Counted from the stretch's first letter, positions 21,481 to 31,184 are shown. The stretch: 64,000 nt of DNA from Klebsiella oxytoca NBRC 105695 (GCF_001598695.1 NZ_BCZK01000004.1:124001-188000), one strand, 5' to 3'. Made by a program: numbers and translations. Notes: generated by a model from the sequence alone, not told the origin.

Positions 21481-22331
21481 ATGAAGGATTGTTTTCGTTA
21501 CACACACTGGCTAAATCTCTGGAACCTCATTCCTGACGGTTCACCTTTCAAAACTCATACCTCGCTTTTGCTTCCTGTCAGAACAGCAAAGGATGATACA
21601 CAGGCCATGTTGAAAATTACCCAAGATTCAGATGAGAAAAGAGGGAGCTCTCTTATGGCATGGTGGGGAGGGAATGGTGCTGCTCAGGTGATTGCATTTG
21701 ATAATGAGGCTATCTTACTCGTTCGGGCTACAAGCTCAGCCTCTTTGACAAACATGTCGAGAGAAGGTCAGGATACAGAGGCCTGTCGCATTTTATGTGA
21801 GAGGGCAAACAAGCTCCATAAGTCACCTAAAAAACCTTTGCCCCAGCTTACCTCCCTCCAGGAATGGTTTTATCCATTAAAATCGGCAGCTTCCCGATAT
21901 GGAGGTAGTCTGGTTATTTCCTCAGGTTACGCTGACGAACTCCTCGAGACACCACAAGATGTGGTTGCATTACATGGTGACTTGCATCACGACAACGTTC
22001 TTCATTTCGGGACCCCTGGCTAGCAATAGATCCTAAAGGGCTGTCAGGTGAAAGAGCATTCGACTTTTGTAATATCTTCACTAATCCAGATTTTGAAAAC
22101 CCCATACCCAGAGTTGCGACTGTACACGAAATATTTAAAAAGCGATTACGTATCGTTACAGAAATGACCGGAATTGAGAAAGTACGCCTTCTCAAATGGA
22201 TAGTAGCCTGGTGCGGCCTCTCAACCTTATGGTCGCTGGAAAGTAACGTGGCTAATCCCACAGCAATGCAAATTGCAAAACTGGCACTCGACGAGTTGAA
22301 CACTTCTGTAAACAGGTTGGACGTACGTTGA
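21481..22331 (+). pseudogene. Frameshifted APH(6)-like aminoglycoside/hydroxyurea kinase
   Basis: The first 180 codons encode an APH(6)/StrB-like kinase up to the catalytic loop LHGDLHHDNV, then run into a stop at 22021. A shift of one base near 22010-22018 restores the family sequence LAIDPKGLSGERAFDFCNIF, which contains the metal-binding DPKG motif, and the frame stays open to the stop at 22329-22331. Together the two parts give about 283 residues, close to a normal family member. As written, the protein lacks the metal-binding Asp and should be inactive. Alternatively the shift is a sequencing error in the CCCC run. The natural role of chromosomal members of this family is often unknown, so resistance should not be assumed. 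Confidence 0.75.
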
Positions 22332-22880
22332 TACGCCGATTCAGAGGAAGACTCTCATTAACGCAGATATTTTTAACAATCACGGTAACTGCAATAGGTT
22401 AAATAAAATGTGTAAAATATAACAGTGCATTTCTATGAAGAGGAAAAATTCTCTTTTAATCAGTTTACCGGAAAAAAAATACAAACGCGAAATTTTATGC
22501 ATGCGACTTTTCGAAAACAGACCTTACAGAGTGGACTGCCCCCCCGATAGATGCTTTTTGCAACAGTGCCCCTTATCAAATAGTCTTAATTGGTCGTGAA
22601 ATCTCCCTGGTTTATGGCCACGATGACTATGCACAAGAACAACCAGATATTCAGAAGCGATGTGATTCATATACCTCTACTTGATAGGGAGGATCTTGAT
22701 AAGGCCCGGTCATTCCGGTTTCTGCCTTTTCAGGAAGACCGCCTCCGGGGGCCGTTACGGGCCCCGGGGCCCGCTATATGGTCAGCCCCCCTATCATCCA
22801 AGTAAAAAGGATCCAAAAAGGAGAGGGCGGATGTTTTTCTGGCATAAAGGATCCAATGCTCAGGCCATGGAGAAATCAGA
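22332..22880. other. Non-coding mosaic region with a GC palindrome
   Basis: About 550 bases show no supported gene. The stretch switches sharply from AT-rich (22380-22510) to a GC-rich block at 22735-22790 that includes the perfect 16-bp palindrome CGGGCCCCGGGGCCCG at 22758-22773. It looks like joined fragments of earlier insertions. Confidence 0.4.
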
Positions 22881-23110
22881 ATGCTTGTAACCATGTCAGA
22901 TAAAGAACTCAGCCGGATCAACGTCATTCAGTCAGCTGTTGAAAAACGCATGCGCCGTAGTGATGTTGCTCACCAACTTGCTCTGACCGAACGTCAGACA
23001 CAGCGTCGGATGAACCGCTTTAGTGAGTCAGGTGTCGCTGACTTGGCAAACCTTCGACGTGGACGCCTCGGTAGCCGGGTTACTCTCATTCGCATTGATG
23101 GCGATAATTT
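22881..23110 (+). pseudogene. N-terminal remnant of an ISNCY-like transposase
   Basis: About 65 codons starting MLVTMSDKELSRINVIQSAV encode a helix-turn-helix region (RRSDVAHQLALTERQTQRRMNRF) typical of the N-terminus of ISNCY-family transposases with the MSDKELSR start. After GRLGSR near position 23080 the similarity stops and the frame continues into unrelated sequence until 23216, so the catalytic domain is absent. It marks a past insertion at the left edge of the catabolic cluster. Confidence 0.6.
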
Positions 23111-23486
23111 TTATGGCCCCTTCAATACTGCGCAGTATTGCGAGAAGTTATCTTTTCGGCTGAGAAGATCCGTTAATCCCGTGTGTGAACTTACAGGAAT
23201 GTGTCAGATACGGTAATCCCCTCCCTGCCAGACTATTTCGCCAGTGCCCAGTCACTCCCCTGTAGACCCTCATCATAATATGAGGGCTGTAATTACACTT
23301 CACCCAGGCTTGCTATCAGCGTATCGCCCTCCATTTTGCCAACTTCCTCACAAAATTATCGCTCTGAAAATTCTGTCCATAGGACCGGGATTCTTGCCTA
23401 TCACGTCTTTTCCGCCAGCTCTTTACAGTAGGCCAATGTCATTCACATCGAACCTATGTTTTTTCAGCCAACAGGAGTAGTGGTAC
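23111..23486. other. Upstream region of the catabolic operon
   Basis: No supported gene is seen. A hairpin with the stem CCCTCAT/ATGAGGG and a 6-nt loop lies at 23267-23286, and the promoter of the following eight-gene run must lie between there and 23486. No clear CRP or repressor operator was recognised. Confidence 0.4.
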
Positions 23487-24188
23487 ATGATCGATTTCAA
23501 TGATCCCCGCCAGGTCGCGAAGGCCATTCAGTTTACTAACGTCAACCCTGATCTGACCCGCGAAGGGCTTATCCAGCATCTGGACATCTGCATGGAGTAC
23601 CAGTTCGATGCCGCGATGATCGCCCCGTGCTGGGTCGCTATCGCCAAAGACGTACTGAAAGGAACCGGTATTCGCGTCGCCACCACAGTGAATTTCCCTC
23701 AGGCCAACGATACGACGGCAATGAAGGTCGCCGTCGTAAAAGAGCTGGCAAAAGAAGGCGCAGATGAATTTGATTTCCCGCCCAATCCGGGCTTTTTACT
23801 CGGCGGGATGGACGATCTCTATTTCAACGAGCTCAAAGAGGTTACCCATATCGCCCATGACCTGGGAATGAAAGTCAAAGCCATGCTGGAGTTCGGCTTT
23901 ATCACCGAAGAGGCGATGAAGATCAAAGCCACCCGCTACGCCTATGAAGCAGGTATTGATTGGGTGAAACAATCGAGCGGCTGGGGCAAAGGCGGATGCG
24001 CGGCAACGGTAGAAGACGTTCAACTTCTCAAAGCCAATATTCAGGCACCTTGCCGGGTAAAAGTATCCGGTAAAGTGAACACGCTTGAGAAGATGAAAGA
24101 GATGTTCGTCGCAGGCGCCGAGCTGGTTGGCACCAGTTCCGGTCCGGAGCTGGTGAAAGGTCTGGTCGGCGACATTAACGCCTATTAA
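23487..24188 (+). CDS. DeoC/LacD-like class I aldolase
   Basis: This 233-residue protein belongs to the deoxyribose-phosphate aldolase superfamily. The Schiff-base lysine is expected in DWVKQSSGWGKGG near residue 153, and the partner lysine in CRVKVSGKVNT near residue 188; an acidic residue lies in DEFDFPPNPG near residue 95. Because the KTSTGF motif of true DeoC is replaced by KQSSGW, its substrate is probably not deoxyribose 5-phosphate itself. It is the first gene of the cluster, with a kinase and an RbsD-like protein behind it, so it may cleave a phosphorylated sugar or sugar-acid product of that kinase. The aldolase class is fairly sure, the substrate is open. Confidence 0.8.
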   Translation: MIDFNDPRQVAKAIQFTNVNPDLTREGLIQHLDICMEYQFDAAMIAPCWVAIAKDVLKGTGIRVATTVNFPQANDTTAMKVAVVKELAKEGADEFDFPPNPGFLLGGMDDLYFNELKEVTHIAHDLGMKVKAMLEFGFITEEAMKIKATRYAYEAGIDWVKQSSGWGKGGCAATVEDVQLLKANIQAPCRVKVSGKVNTLEKMKEMFVAGAELVGTSSGPELVKGLVGDINAY

Positions 24189-24245
24189 CCGAAAGGTACC
24201 GCCGCTAACGGCGGTACCACACCCGCACAATTGAAGGAGTATGTG

Positions 24246-25175
24246 ATGAGTGTATTTATTCTCGGCAGTTATGCAAAAGCCCTGGTGATGACGGCCGAAC
24301 GCATCCCGCTGACCGGCGAAACGCTAATCGGCCATGACTTTCGCCAGACCTGGGGCGGGAAAGGCTCCGACATGGCGGTTCAGGCTGCCCGCCTCGGCGC
24401 GGACGTGGCCTACAGCGGCGTGGTCGGCAAAGACACGTTCGGCAACGAGTTTGTTGAACTGATGCTGGAAGAAGGAATAAATATCGACGGTCTGACGCTA
24501 ACCAGCGAACTGCCGACCGGCGCCGGCCTGATTATTAAAGATAAAGAAGCTCGCAACGTTATTGTAGTCGACATGGGGGCCAACAAACTTTTTACCCCGA
24601 CGCTGGTGGACAACGCTCTTGAGCAGATTAAGCGCTGCGGAGTCGCGCTGGCTCAGCTGGAGATCCCGCTGGAAACCGCGCTCTACGGCCTACGGCGCGC
24701 AAAATCATTAGATAAAATTACCATTCTCAACCCTGCTCCAGCCAGAGATCTGCGCGGCCTTGACCTGAGCGCGATTGACTACCTGACGCCGAATGAAACC
24801 GAAGCCCGCGTCGCGCTGGGTCTGGCGCCGGACGATCCGCGCAGCAATCAGGAAATCGCCAGGATGCTGCTGGAGACCGGCTGTCGCTACGTCGTTATGA
24901 CGCTTGGCGATGCGGGTTCCGCCGTCTTTGGAACCGACACCCTCCAGCAGATCCCGCCGTGCCGGGTAGACGTCGTTGATAGCAACGGCGCGGGCGACAG
25001 TTTTAACGCCGCCCTCGCGGTAGCGCTGGATGAAGGTCTGCCGATTAGCGAAGCGGTACTGTTCGCCAACGCCACGGCAGCGCTGTGTTGTTCTGACTGG
25101 GAAACCGTACCCTCGTATAAATACCGCGCGGATGTCGATGCCTTCCTGCACTCTCACGTCGTGACCGAGGAATAA
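24246..25175 (+). CDS. PfkB/ribokinase-family sugar kinase
   Basis: This 309-residue kinase shows the PfkB N-terminal glycine motif (GGKGSDMAVQAARLGADVAYSG near residue 39) and the C-terminal anion-hole motif with the catalytic Asp in DSNGAGDSFNAALAVAL near residue 245. It should phosphorylate a pentose or related sugar with ATP. Start 24246 is chosen because AAGGAG lies six bases upstream; the frame opens five codons earlier. It is 57 bp after the aldolase gene and five bases before the RbsD-like gene, which mirrors the RbsD-RbsK pairing of ribose uptake. The sugar is unknown. Confidence 0.87.
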   Translation: MSVFILGSYAKALVMTAERIPLTGETLIGHDFRQTWGGKGSDMAVQAARLGADVAYSGVVGKDTFGNEFVELMLEEGINIDGLTLTSELPTGAGLIIKDKEARNVIVVDMGANKLFTPTLVDNALEQIKRCGVALAQLEIPLETALYGLRRAKSLDKITILNPAPARDLRGLDLSAIDYLTPNETEARVALGLAPDDPRSNQEIARMLLETGCRYVVMTLGDAGSAVFGTDTLQQIPPCRVDVVDSNGAGDSFNAALAVALDEGLPISEAVLFANATAALCCSDWETVPSYKYRADVDAFLHSHVVTEE

Positions 25176-25180
25176 TAACG

Positions 25181-25681
25181 ATGAGATCCGATAGAATCTT
25201 ACACCCTGAACTCGCGGCTGCCCTGGCGACCCTCGGTCATACCGATATCGTGCTGGTGACCGACGCGGGATTTCCCATTCCGGCCGCTGCCAGGCGTATC
25301 GATCTCGGCCTGTGGCCCGGCACCGTCGATGTCCGTGACATCCTGCGCCTGCTTCGCGCGGAAATCTTTGTCGAAGAGGTTCACTTCGCCAGCGAAGTGC
25401 GCGACTGCCACCCGCAGCTGTATCGCGAAATACAAACTATCTATACCGGCTCTGGCGCGGAGTTTCACCCCGCCAGCCACGAAGTCCTGTGCCACGATAT
25501 CGCGCATCGAGCAAAGCTGATCGTTCGCTCCGGATCGTTTGAACCCTGGGCTAATTTCGCCCTCGTCGCCAGCACCGACCCCTTTGCCTGGTTTACCGAC
25601 GCTTCAGGCGTGCAGCCGCTGCCCGCTTACGTCGCGCGACGCCAGCGCATTGTCGATAACGTTGTGCCCACACTGAACTAA
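25181..25681 (+). CDS. RbsD/FucU-family sugar pyranase or mutarotase
   Basis: This 166-residue protein resembles RbsD and FucU, which speed the interconversion of pyranose and furanose or alpha and beta forms of free sugars. The N-terminal histidine-containing motif LAALATLGHTDIVLVTDAGFPIP and the later VRSGSFEPWANFAL match the family's active-site strands; the usual His20 is at about residue 20. It follows the kinase by five bases and precedes the alcohol dehydrogenase by 12 bases. It is somewhat longer than RbsD (139 residues) because of a C-terminal extension of about 20 residues. Confidence 0.82.
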   Translation: MRSDRILHPELAAALATLGHTDIVLVTDAGFPIPAAARRIDLGLWPGTVDVRDILRLLRAEIFVEEVHFASEVRDCHPQLYREIQTIYTGSGAEFHPASHEVLCHDIAHRAKLIVRSGSFEPWANFALVASTDPFAWFTDASGVQPLPAYVARRQRIVDNVVPTLN

Positions 25682-25693
25682 CGGGAGGCGAAA

Positions 25694-26740
25694 ATGAAAG
25701 CAGCGGTAGTCAGTGACATTCACCCCGGCCAGGTTGAGATTCGTCAGATGGCCATGCGACCTTTAACCTCAGGCGAGGCGCTGGTAGACGTAGAGTGCTG
25801 CGGGGTCTGCCATACCGATCTCCACGTCGTACAGGGCGATTTTGGCCCGGTACCCGGTCGGGTTCCCGGTCATGAAGGAATTGGCATCGTGCGCGCCGTC
25901 GCCGACGATGTAACCAGCCTGAAACCCGGCGACCGGGTCAGTATCGCGTGGTTCTATGAAGGCTGCGGCGTATGCGAATACTGCGTCAGCGGTCGGGAAA
26001 CCTTTTGCCGCAGCGTCAAAAACGCCGGCTACAGCGTGGACGGCGCGATGGCTGAACAGTGCATTGTAAAAGCCGACTACGCGGTAAAAGTCCCCGCAGG
26101 TCTCGATCCGCTGGTTGCCAGCAGCATTACCTGCGCAGGCGTCACCACCTTTAAAGCGATTCGCGTCTCCGGCGTTCGCCCCGGGCAGTGGCTGGCCATC
26201 TGGGGCGCTGGCGGTTTGGGCAATATGGCGATCCAGTTTGCGCATAACGTCTTTAACGCCCGCGTCATCGCAATTGATTTACAGGATGACAAGCTGGCGC
26301 TAGCCCGCGAGTGCGGCGCGGAAATCACCCTCAATCCCGGGCGGGACGACGTACCTGCGCGCATCCAGCAAATAACCGATGGCGGCGCCCACTGCGCCGT
26401 AGTGGTTGCCGTGGCGCGAGCCGCCTTTCACCAGGCGGTCAACAGCGTTCGCGCCGCGGGCAAAGTGGTGTGCGTTGCCGTTCCGCCGGGCGATCTTGAC
26501 CTCAACATCGTCAAAACCGTCCTTGATGGTATTCAGATTGTCGGCAGTCTGGTGGGCACGCGTCAGGATCTGGCGGAGGCTTTTCAGCACGCGCTGGCCG
26601 GACGAGTTCGTCCGGTAGTACAGCCCCGTCGTCTGGAGGAGGTCAACGCCATTTTTCATGAAATGAACAGCGGCTCGATTCAGGGCCGCATGGTGATTGA
26701 CTTCCGCACGGTACGGCAAACAGAGGAGTCGGGCGCATGA
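25694..26740 (+). CDS. Zinc-dependent alcohol dehydrogenase
   Basis: This 348-residue medium-chain dehydrogenase has all zinc-site features: catalytic zinc ligands in CGVCHTDLH and GHEGIGIV, and the structural zinc site in [15 protein letters not shown]. The NAD(P)-binding Rossmann motif is [14 protein letters not shown] near residue 176. It resembles AdhP-type primary alcohol dehydrogenases. In this cluster it could reduce or oxidise lactaldehyde or glycolaldehyde released by the aldolases. Its end overlaps the next gene by four bases (ATGA), which shows operon membership. Confidence 0.87.
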   Translation: MKAAVVSDIHPGQVEIRQMAMRPLTSGEALVDVECCGVCHTDLHVVQGDFGPVPGRVPGHEGIGIVRAVADDVTSLKPGDRVSIAWFYEGCGVCEYCVSGRETFCRSVKNAGYSVDGAMAEQCIVKADYAVKVPAGLDPLVASSITCAGVTTFKAIRVSGVRPGQWLAIWGAGGLGNMAIQFAHNVFNARVIAIDLQDDKLALARECGAEITLNPGRDDVPARIQQITDGGAHCAVVVAVARAAFHQAVNSVRAAGKVVCVAVPPGDLDLNIVKTVLDGIQIVGSLVGTRQDLAEAFQHALAGRVRPVVQPRRLEEVNAIFHEMNSGSIQGRMVIDFRTVRQTEESGA

Positions 26741-27888
26741 AAATTACCGGCTGGCGGACACTGAAAACCTGGCACCGCTGGGGGCGTCCAATTGGCGATG
26801 TCAACGGCACCCTCACCTCAGGCGTTACCGAGGTCCCGGTGCTGATCCTCGAAACCGATGAGGGCATTTGCGGCCTCGGCGTCGGCGGACACGCGGATAT
26901 TGAACGCCTTTTTCCGGCTATCGAAGGGGAAGATCCGCGTGCGGTTGCGGCGCTTTACGACCGGATGCAGGCATGGGTGTTTAAAAGCGGTCATGCCGGC
27001 AGCGTCTTTGGGGCGATTGGCATTGTCGATATGGCGCTGTGGGATTTGAAGGCAAAATGCGCCGGAGAACCGCTGTGGCGACTGCTCGGCGCGAGAAGTC
27101 CTTTCGTGCCCGGATACGCGTCGGGTCTGGACTTTCCGCTGTCGCTGGAAGCGTTAACCGCGCTACATCAGCGTTTTGCCGAACGGGGATTTAGCGCCTT
27201 TAAGCTTAAAGGCGGTCTGGACGTTGAAGAGGATTTACAGCGTCTGCGGGCGGTACGCGAAGTGTATCTCCCTAATTCGCCCTCGCCGGTGATGATGATC
27301 GATGTTAACGAGTCGATGAGCGTTAAACAGGCCGTTCGCTACGTCAGTCGCCTGCAGGAAGCGCTGGATCTGAGCTGGATTGAAGAACCCGTGCGCCGTT
27401 GGGACGCCGCCGGGCACGCCGCCATCCGCCAGCAGGTGCGCTGCGCGGTTGCCACCGGGGAAAATCTTACCGGCCTCGAACAGTTTCTGCCGCTGCTGAA
27501 AGAGAACGCGGTGGATGTGCTGCAGGCGGGTATGTGCTGGGGCATCACCCACTTTCTGCGCGTCGCCAATCTGGCGCAGGCATTTAGTCTGCCGGTCAGC
27601 CCGGTCGGCTACAACGCCAACCCCGTGGCCCACGCGGCGGCGGCGGTCAGCAATCATCTGAGCTGCGAAATACAGGATCTCAGTTTCCCCACAGGCTTAC
27701 GGGTGGATCAGCGCATTGAAAACGGCGGCATCGTGCTGGGCAACGAACCGGGACTTGGCATCGCCATTGATGAAAAGGCATTGCAACAACAGCTCAGCGA
27801 CGACAGCTGGACGATAGCCCAGGGTCCGCACGTCAGGCCCGAACGCGCGGGACTGCGCCTGAGTCTGCGAATGCCTGGTAAGGATTAA
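26737..27888 (+). CDS. Enolase-superfamily sugar acid dehydratase (mandelate racemase/MLE type)
   Basis: This 383-residue protein has the N-terminal capping domain and the barrel of the mandelate racemase/muconate-lactonizing group. Seen are the KxK motif (FKLKGG, near residue 158), and metal ligands in MMIDVNES (Asp), WIEEPVR (Glu) and TGENLTG (Glu). The usual catalytic histidine at the end of the seventh strand, often in a PH or HS motif, is not obvious: the strand reads [18 protein letters not shown]. The cluster argues for dehydration of an aldonate, such as a 6-deoxy sugar acid, to a 2-keto-3-deoxy acid. The missing histidine leaves room for a different reaction, so the dehydratase call is inference. 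Confidence 0.8.
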   Translation: MKITGWRTLKTWHRWGRPIGDVNGTLTSGVTEVPVLILETDEGICGLGVGGHADIERLFPAIEGEDPRAVAALYDRMQAWVFKSGHAGSVFGAIGIVDMALWDLKAKCAGEPLWRLLGARSPFVPGYASGLDFPLSLEALTALHQRFAERGFSAFKLKGGLDVEEDLQRLRAVREVYLPNSPSPVMMIDVNESMSVKQAVRYVSRLQEALDLSWIEEPVRRWDAAGHAAIRQQVRCAVATGENLTGLEQFLPLLKENAVDVLQAGMCWGITHFLRVANLAQAFSLPVSPVGYNANPVAHAAAAVSNHLSCEIQDLSFPTGLRVDQRIENGGIVLGNEPGLGIAIDEKALQQQLSDDSWTIAQGPHVRPERAGLRLSLRMPGKD

Positions 27889-27905
27889 TCATAATGGAGT
27901 CAATA

Positions 27906-28856
27906 ATGAAAACAGTACCTTTTGGACGCACGGGAATTGAGATTCCGGTGCTGGCGATGGGCGCCGCTTCTCTCGGCAGCATTTATCATCCGGTATCGCA
28001 GCAGCAGGCTAATGAAACCGTGGCGACAGCGCTTGCCCATGGTGTGAACTATTTTGACGTCGCGCCCTATTACGGTCTAGCCAAAGCGGAAACCGCGCTG
28101 GGCGTGGCGCTCAAGGGCGTAACGCGCGATAGCTACGTCCTGGCGACCAAAGTCGGGCGCTACGGCGACAGCCAGTGGGATTTCTCCCGCGAAGCGACGC
28201 TGCGCAGCATTGATGAAAGTCTGTCCCGCCTTGGCTGCGACTATATCGACGTTATCCAGTGCCACGACATCGAATATGGCGATATGGGACAGTTGCTGGA
28301 TGAAGCGTTGCCGACGCTACGTGAGCTACGCACTAGCGGCGTCGTACGCCACGTCGGTATCACCGGCTACGATCTCGCCTTACTGGAACGCGTCGCCTGC
28401 GAGCAAAAAGTCGATACCGTGATGGCCTACTGTACCTGGACGCTCCAGGATCGGCGCCTTGGCGCGGTGGCCCAGAGGCTAAACCAGGCGGGTATTGGCG
28501 TACTCAACGCCTCGCCGCTGGCGATGGGATTACTGACCCGCGGAGGCGCGCCCGACTGGCATCCGGCGCATCAGGACGTGCAGTCTATCTGCCGTCAGGT
28601 ATCCACCCTATGCGATAGCCACGGTGTTAATATCGCCCAGGTCGCGCTGCAGTTCGCGCTGACCACCGCCGCGGATAACGGCATCGCCTCTACGGTGATT
28701 GGCACAGCCAGCGCCGACAATATGCTGGATAACATCCGCTGGTGTACGCAGCCGCTCGATCCGCAGCTGCTCGCGCAAATCGATGCGCTGATGGCCCCGG
28801 TGCTCAACGTTGGCTGGGATCTGCTGCCGGGCAACGGAGGAAAAGCGCAAAAATGA
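27906..28856 (+). CDS. Aldo/keto reductase, L-fucose/L-galactose dehydrogenase-like
   Basis: This 316-residue aldo/keto reductase carries the catalytic tetrad Asp (NYFDVAPYYG), Tyr (same motif), Lys (LATKVGRYG) and His (VIQCHDIE). This subgroup contains D-threo-aldose, L-fucose and L-galactose dehydrogenases, which oxidise the C1 hydroxyl of a pyranose to a 1,5-lactone with NAD(P). Start 27906 is used because GGAG lies six bases upstream; an ATG also exists at 27894. It overlaps the following lactonase-type gene by four bases (ATGA), which suits a dehydrogenase and lactonase pair acting in sequence. Confidence 0.85.
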   Translation: MKTVPFGRTGIEIPVLAMGAASLGSIYHPVSQQQANETVATALAHGVNYFDVAPYYGLAKAETALGVALKGVTRDSYVLATKVGRYGDSQWDFSREATLRSIDESLSRLGCDYIDVIQCHDIEYGDMGQLLDEALPTLRELRTSGVVRHVGITGYDLALLERVACEQKVDTVMAYCTWTLQDRRLGAVAQRLNQAGIGVLNASPLAMGLLTRGGAPDWHPAHQDVQSICRQVSTLCDSHGVNIAQVALQFALTTAADNGIASTVIGTASADNMLDNIRWCTQPLDPQLLAQIDALMAPVLNVGWDLLPGNGGKAQK

Positions 28857-29722
28857 GCACCCTCGATAGCCATCTGCATCTCTGGGACCCCTGTGCGCTG
28901 CGCTACGACTGGCTGCGCGAACTTCCGGCGCTGAACCGACCGTTTTTACCCGCTCAACTGGCGGAGGATGCTAAGTCGCCGAAGGCCGCTATCGTGGTTC
29001 AGTCCGACTGCGCCGCGCAGCAGGCTCTTCAGGAAGTGGCCTGGATAAACCAGCTGGCTGAAAACAGCCCGATAGAACTTGCCGGAATTGTCGCCTGGGC
29101 GCCGCTGGATACGGGGAAAGCCGTGGCGCCCTATCTGCGCCATTTACGTGAACTGGCGCGCGTGGTGGGCATCCGTCGTTCTTTACAGAATGAACCGCTG
29201 GATCTGTTTTATCGCGCCGATTATCGCGAGGGTTTACTGGCGGCAGCCCGCGAAGGCTTTGTGCTCGATATCTGCGTCAGAGCATCTCAGCTAACCGCGC
29301 TTTACGATCTACTGGCCTGGCTATATCAACGTGCTCCGGAGACGAAAGTCGTGCTGGATCATATGGGTAAACCTGCTATCGCTGACAACCGGTGGCAGGA
29401 GTGGCGCGAAGCGTTTACCGCCCTCGCTGGCTTTCCTCATCTGGCCTGCAAAATTTCCGGTTTGCCGACGGAAGCGGACTGGCAAAGCTGGCAGCCGGAG
29501 CAGCTGCGGCCGTGGATCCAGCTGGCGATAACGGTATTTGGACCGCATCGCTGCCTGTTCGGCGGCGACTGGCCGGTCGTTGAGCTGGCCGGCGGCTATA
29601 CGCGCTGGCAGTCCTGCGTACAGGAAGCTATTGCCCACCTGATCCCGGAAGAGATTAACGCCGTTATGGGCGAAAACGCACGTCGTATTTATCTGATGCA
29701 ATCGGCGGGAGGAAATATATAG
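28853..29722 (+). CDS. Amidohydrolase-family sugar lactonase (L-fuconolactonase-like)
   Basis: This 289-residue protein belongs to amidohydrolase family 2 (PF04909). The first-strand metal motif HLHLW is at residues 8-12 (DSHLHLWDP), a further histidine occurs in VLDHMGKPAI near residue 168, and the conserved Asp in FGGDWPV near residue 240. L-fuconolactonase and 4-sulfomuconolactonase belong to this group. Coming directly after a sugar 1-dehydrogenase, it most likely opens the aldono-lactone to the free sugar acid for the enolase-superfamily enzyme. The start at 28853 overlaps the preceding stop; the frame is open further upstream but has no family similarity there. Confidence 0.82.
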   Translation: MSTLDSHLHLWDPCALRYDWLRELPALNRPFLPAQLAEDAKSPKAAIVVQSDCAAQQALQEVAWINQLAENSPIELAGIVAWAPLDTGKAVAPYLRHLRELARVVGIRRSLQNEPLDLFYRADYREGLLAAAREGFVLDICVRASQLTALYDLLAWLYQRAPETKVVLDHMGKPAIADNRWQEWREAFTALAGFPHLACKISGLPTEADWQSWQPEQLRPWIQLAITVFGPHRCLFGGDWPVVELAGGYTRWQSCVQEAIAHLIPEEINAVMGENARRIYLMQSAGGNI

Positions 29723-29783
29723 AAACAGAGTCAGATGACGTTTATTTCAATTAACCCTACGCAATAATAATGAGGAAATAAGC

Positions 29784-31088
29784 ATGTCCGATAATATTAA
29801 TTCATTGCCCGGCGGCACGGTTGACGATAAGTCGCAAAGCGCGCCGCCTGCAAATAGCATTATGGTCACTGGGCGTAAAAAAAATATCCTGCTGGCTTCA
29901 CTGTTTACTAATTTCTTTGTTCTGCTGGCGCTGTACTGCGGCGTTATTTCGGTTCTTCTCCCCAATCACGTGGCACAAATCGATCCGGAAAATAAAGCTA
30001 ATAACCTGGCGATAGTCATGACCACCGCACTGCTGTTTACGATCTTCGCCCAGCCGATTGCCGGGGCGTTATCCGATCGCTGCCGTTCAACATGGGGACG
30101 CCGATCGCCATTTATCGTGGGCGGCGCGTTAATTGGTGGGCTGGCTATCTTTGGTATCTCCATGACTACCACTATCGCCGGGATTGCGGTGTTCTGGTTA
30201 ATGGCTGCCGTCTCGCTAAACTGCATGAACGGCCCGCTGGCGACGGTCGTCGCTGACCGCTTCTTACCGGAAAATCGCGGTATCGCTTCCGGCTTCGTAG
30301 GCGCGGGTTCCACCGCGGGCGGCACGGTGGGTATTATTCTCGCCGGCTATCTGGCCTGGAACCTACAGCTGGGCTATCTGGTTTTCGCGCTGGCTATTGC
30401 CGCCTGCTGCGTGGCCTTTGTGCTGATTAACCGCGAACCATCGACCCGAACCATGGAGGTCGAACCCTTCCGCTGGGGGGCGTTCTTCAAAAACTTCTGG
30501 GTCAGTCCGCGCCAGTATCCTGATTTTGGCTGGGCCTTCTTTGGTCGTTTCGCCATGTACCTGGGCTACCAGGGCGTGGTCACCTATCAGCTGTATATCC
30601 TACAGGATTATATTGGCTTAAGCGTAGAAGACTCTAACTACGCTATCGGCACCATCTCGGTCATTACCCTGGTGACGCTGCTTTTCTCCGGCCTCGTTTC
30701 CGGGATCATCTCCGACAAACTGCAGCGGCGAAAAATATTTGTTTTTCTCTCGACCCTGCTGATGGCTGCCGGTTTGTGCGTACCTCTGTTAATGCCGACG
30801 CTTAGCGGAATGTATATTTATGCCGCGATTATGGGGCTGGGCTACGGGGCTTACACGTCCATCGACATGGCGCTGATGACTCAGGTATTGCCCGGCGGTG
30901 GTAAACAGGCCGGCAAAGATATGGGCATTCTGACGATTGCTACCGTATTACCGCAATCCTTCAGCCCAATATTATCCGCATGGCTGCTGGCGACGTTCAG
31001 TAATAATTATTCAGCATTATTTATCGCCGCGATTGTTTTTGTCTTTGCTTCATCGTTTTTTGTATTACCAATTAGATCCGTTAAATAA
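29784..31088 (+). CDS. MFS sugar transporter (GPH/SLC45-like)
   Basis: This 434-residue inner-membrane protein has about twelve hydrophobic segments after a polar N-terminus of 30 residues. The loop 2-3 motif GALSDRCRSTWGRRSPFI near residue 92 is like that of sucrose/glycoside transporters of the MFS, and the second-half equivalent SGIISDKLQRRK appears near residue 305. It should import the sugar or glycoside that the cluster degrades by proton symport. It starts 61 bases after the lactonase gene and is followed by 96 non-coding bases. Confidence 0.85.
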   Translation: MSDNINSLPGGTVDDKSQSAPPANSIMVTGRKKNILLASLFTNFFVLLALYCGVISVLLPNHVAQIDPENKANNLAIVMTTALLFTIFAQPIAGALSDRCRSTWGRRSPFIVGGALIGGLAIFGISMTTTIAGIAVFWLMAAVSLNCMNGPLATVVADRFLPENRGIASGFVGAGSTAGGTVGIILAGYLAWNLQLGYLVFALAIAACCVAFVLINREPSTRTMEVEPFRWGAFFKNFWVSPRQYPDFGWAFFGRFAMYLGYQGVVTYQLYILQDYIGLSVEDSNYAIGTISVITLVTLLFSGLVSGIISDKLQRRKIFVFLSTLLMAAGLCVPLLMPTLSGMYIYAAIMGLGYGAYTSIDMALMTQVLPGGGKQAGKDMGILTIATVLPQSFSPILSAWLLATFSNNYSALFIAAIVFVFASSFFVLPIRSVK

Positions 31089-31184
31089 CGCGTGACTCGC
31101 AAGTGAGAGCACGCTCAGCAATGAGCGTGAAGGCCTCGCCTGCGCCTGAAACCGGGCATACCGGATTTATAACAGGAGAACATA

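Noticed and set aside
21481-22331. Calling the APH(6)-like gene an active streptomycin resistance gene
   Set aside because: The frame is broken before the DPKG metal-binding motif, and chromosomal members of this family often have no proven resistance role.
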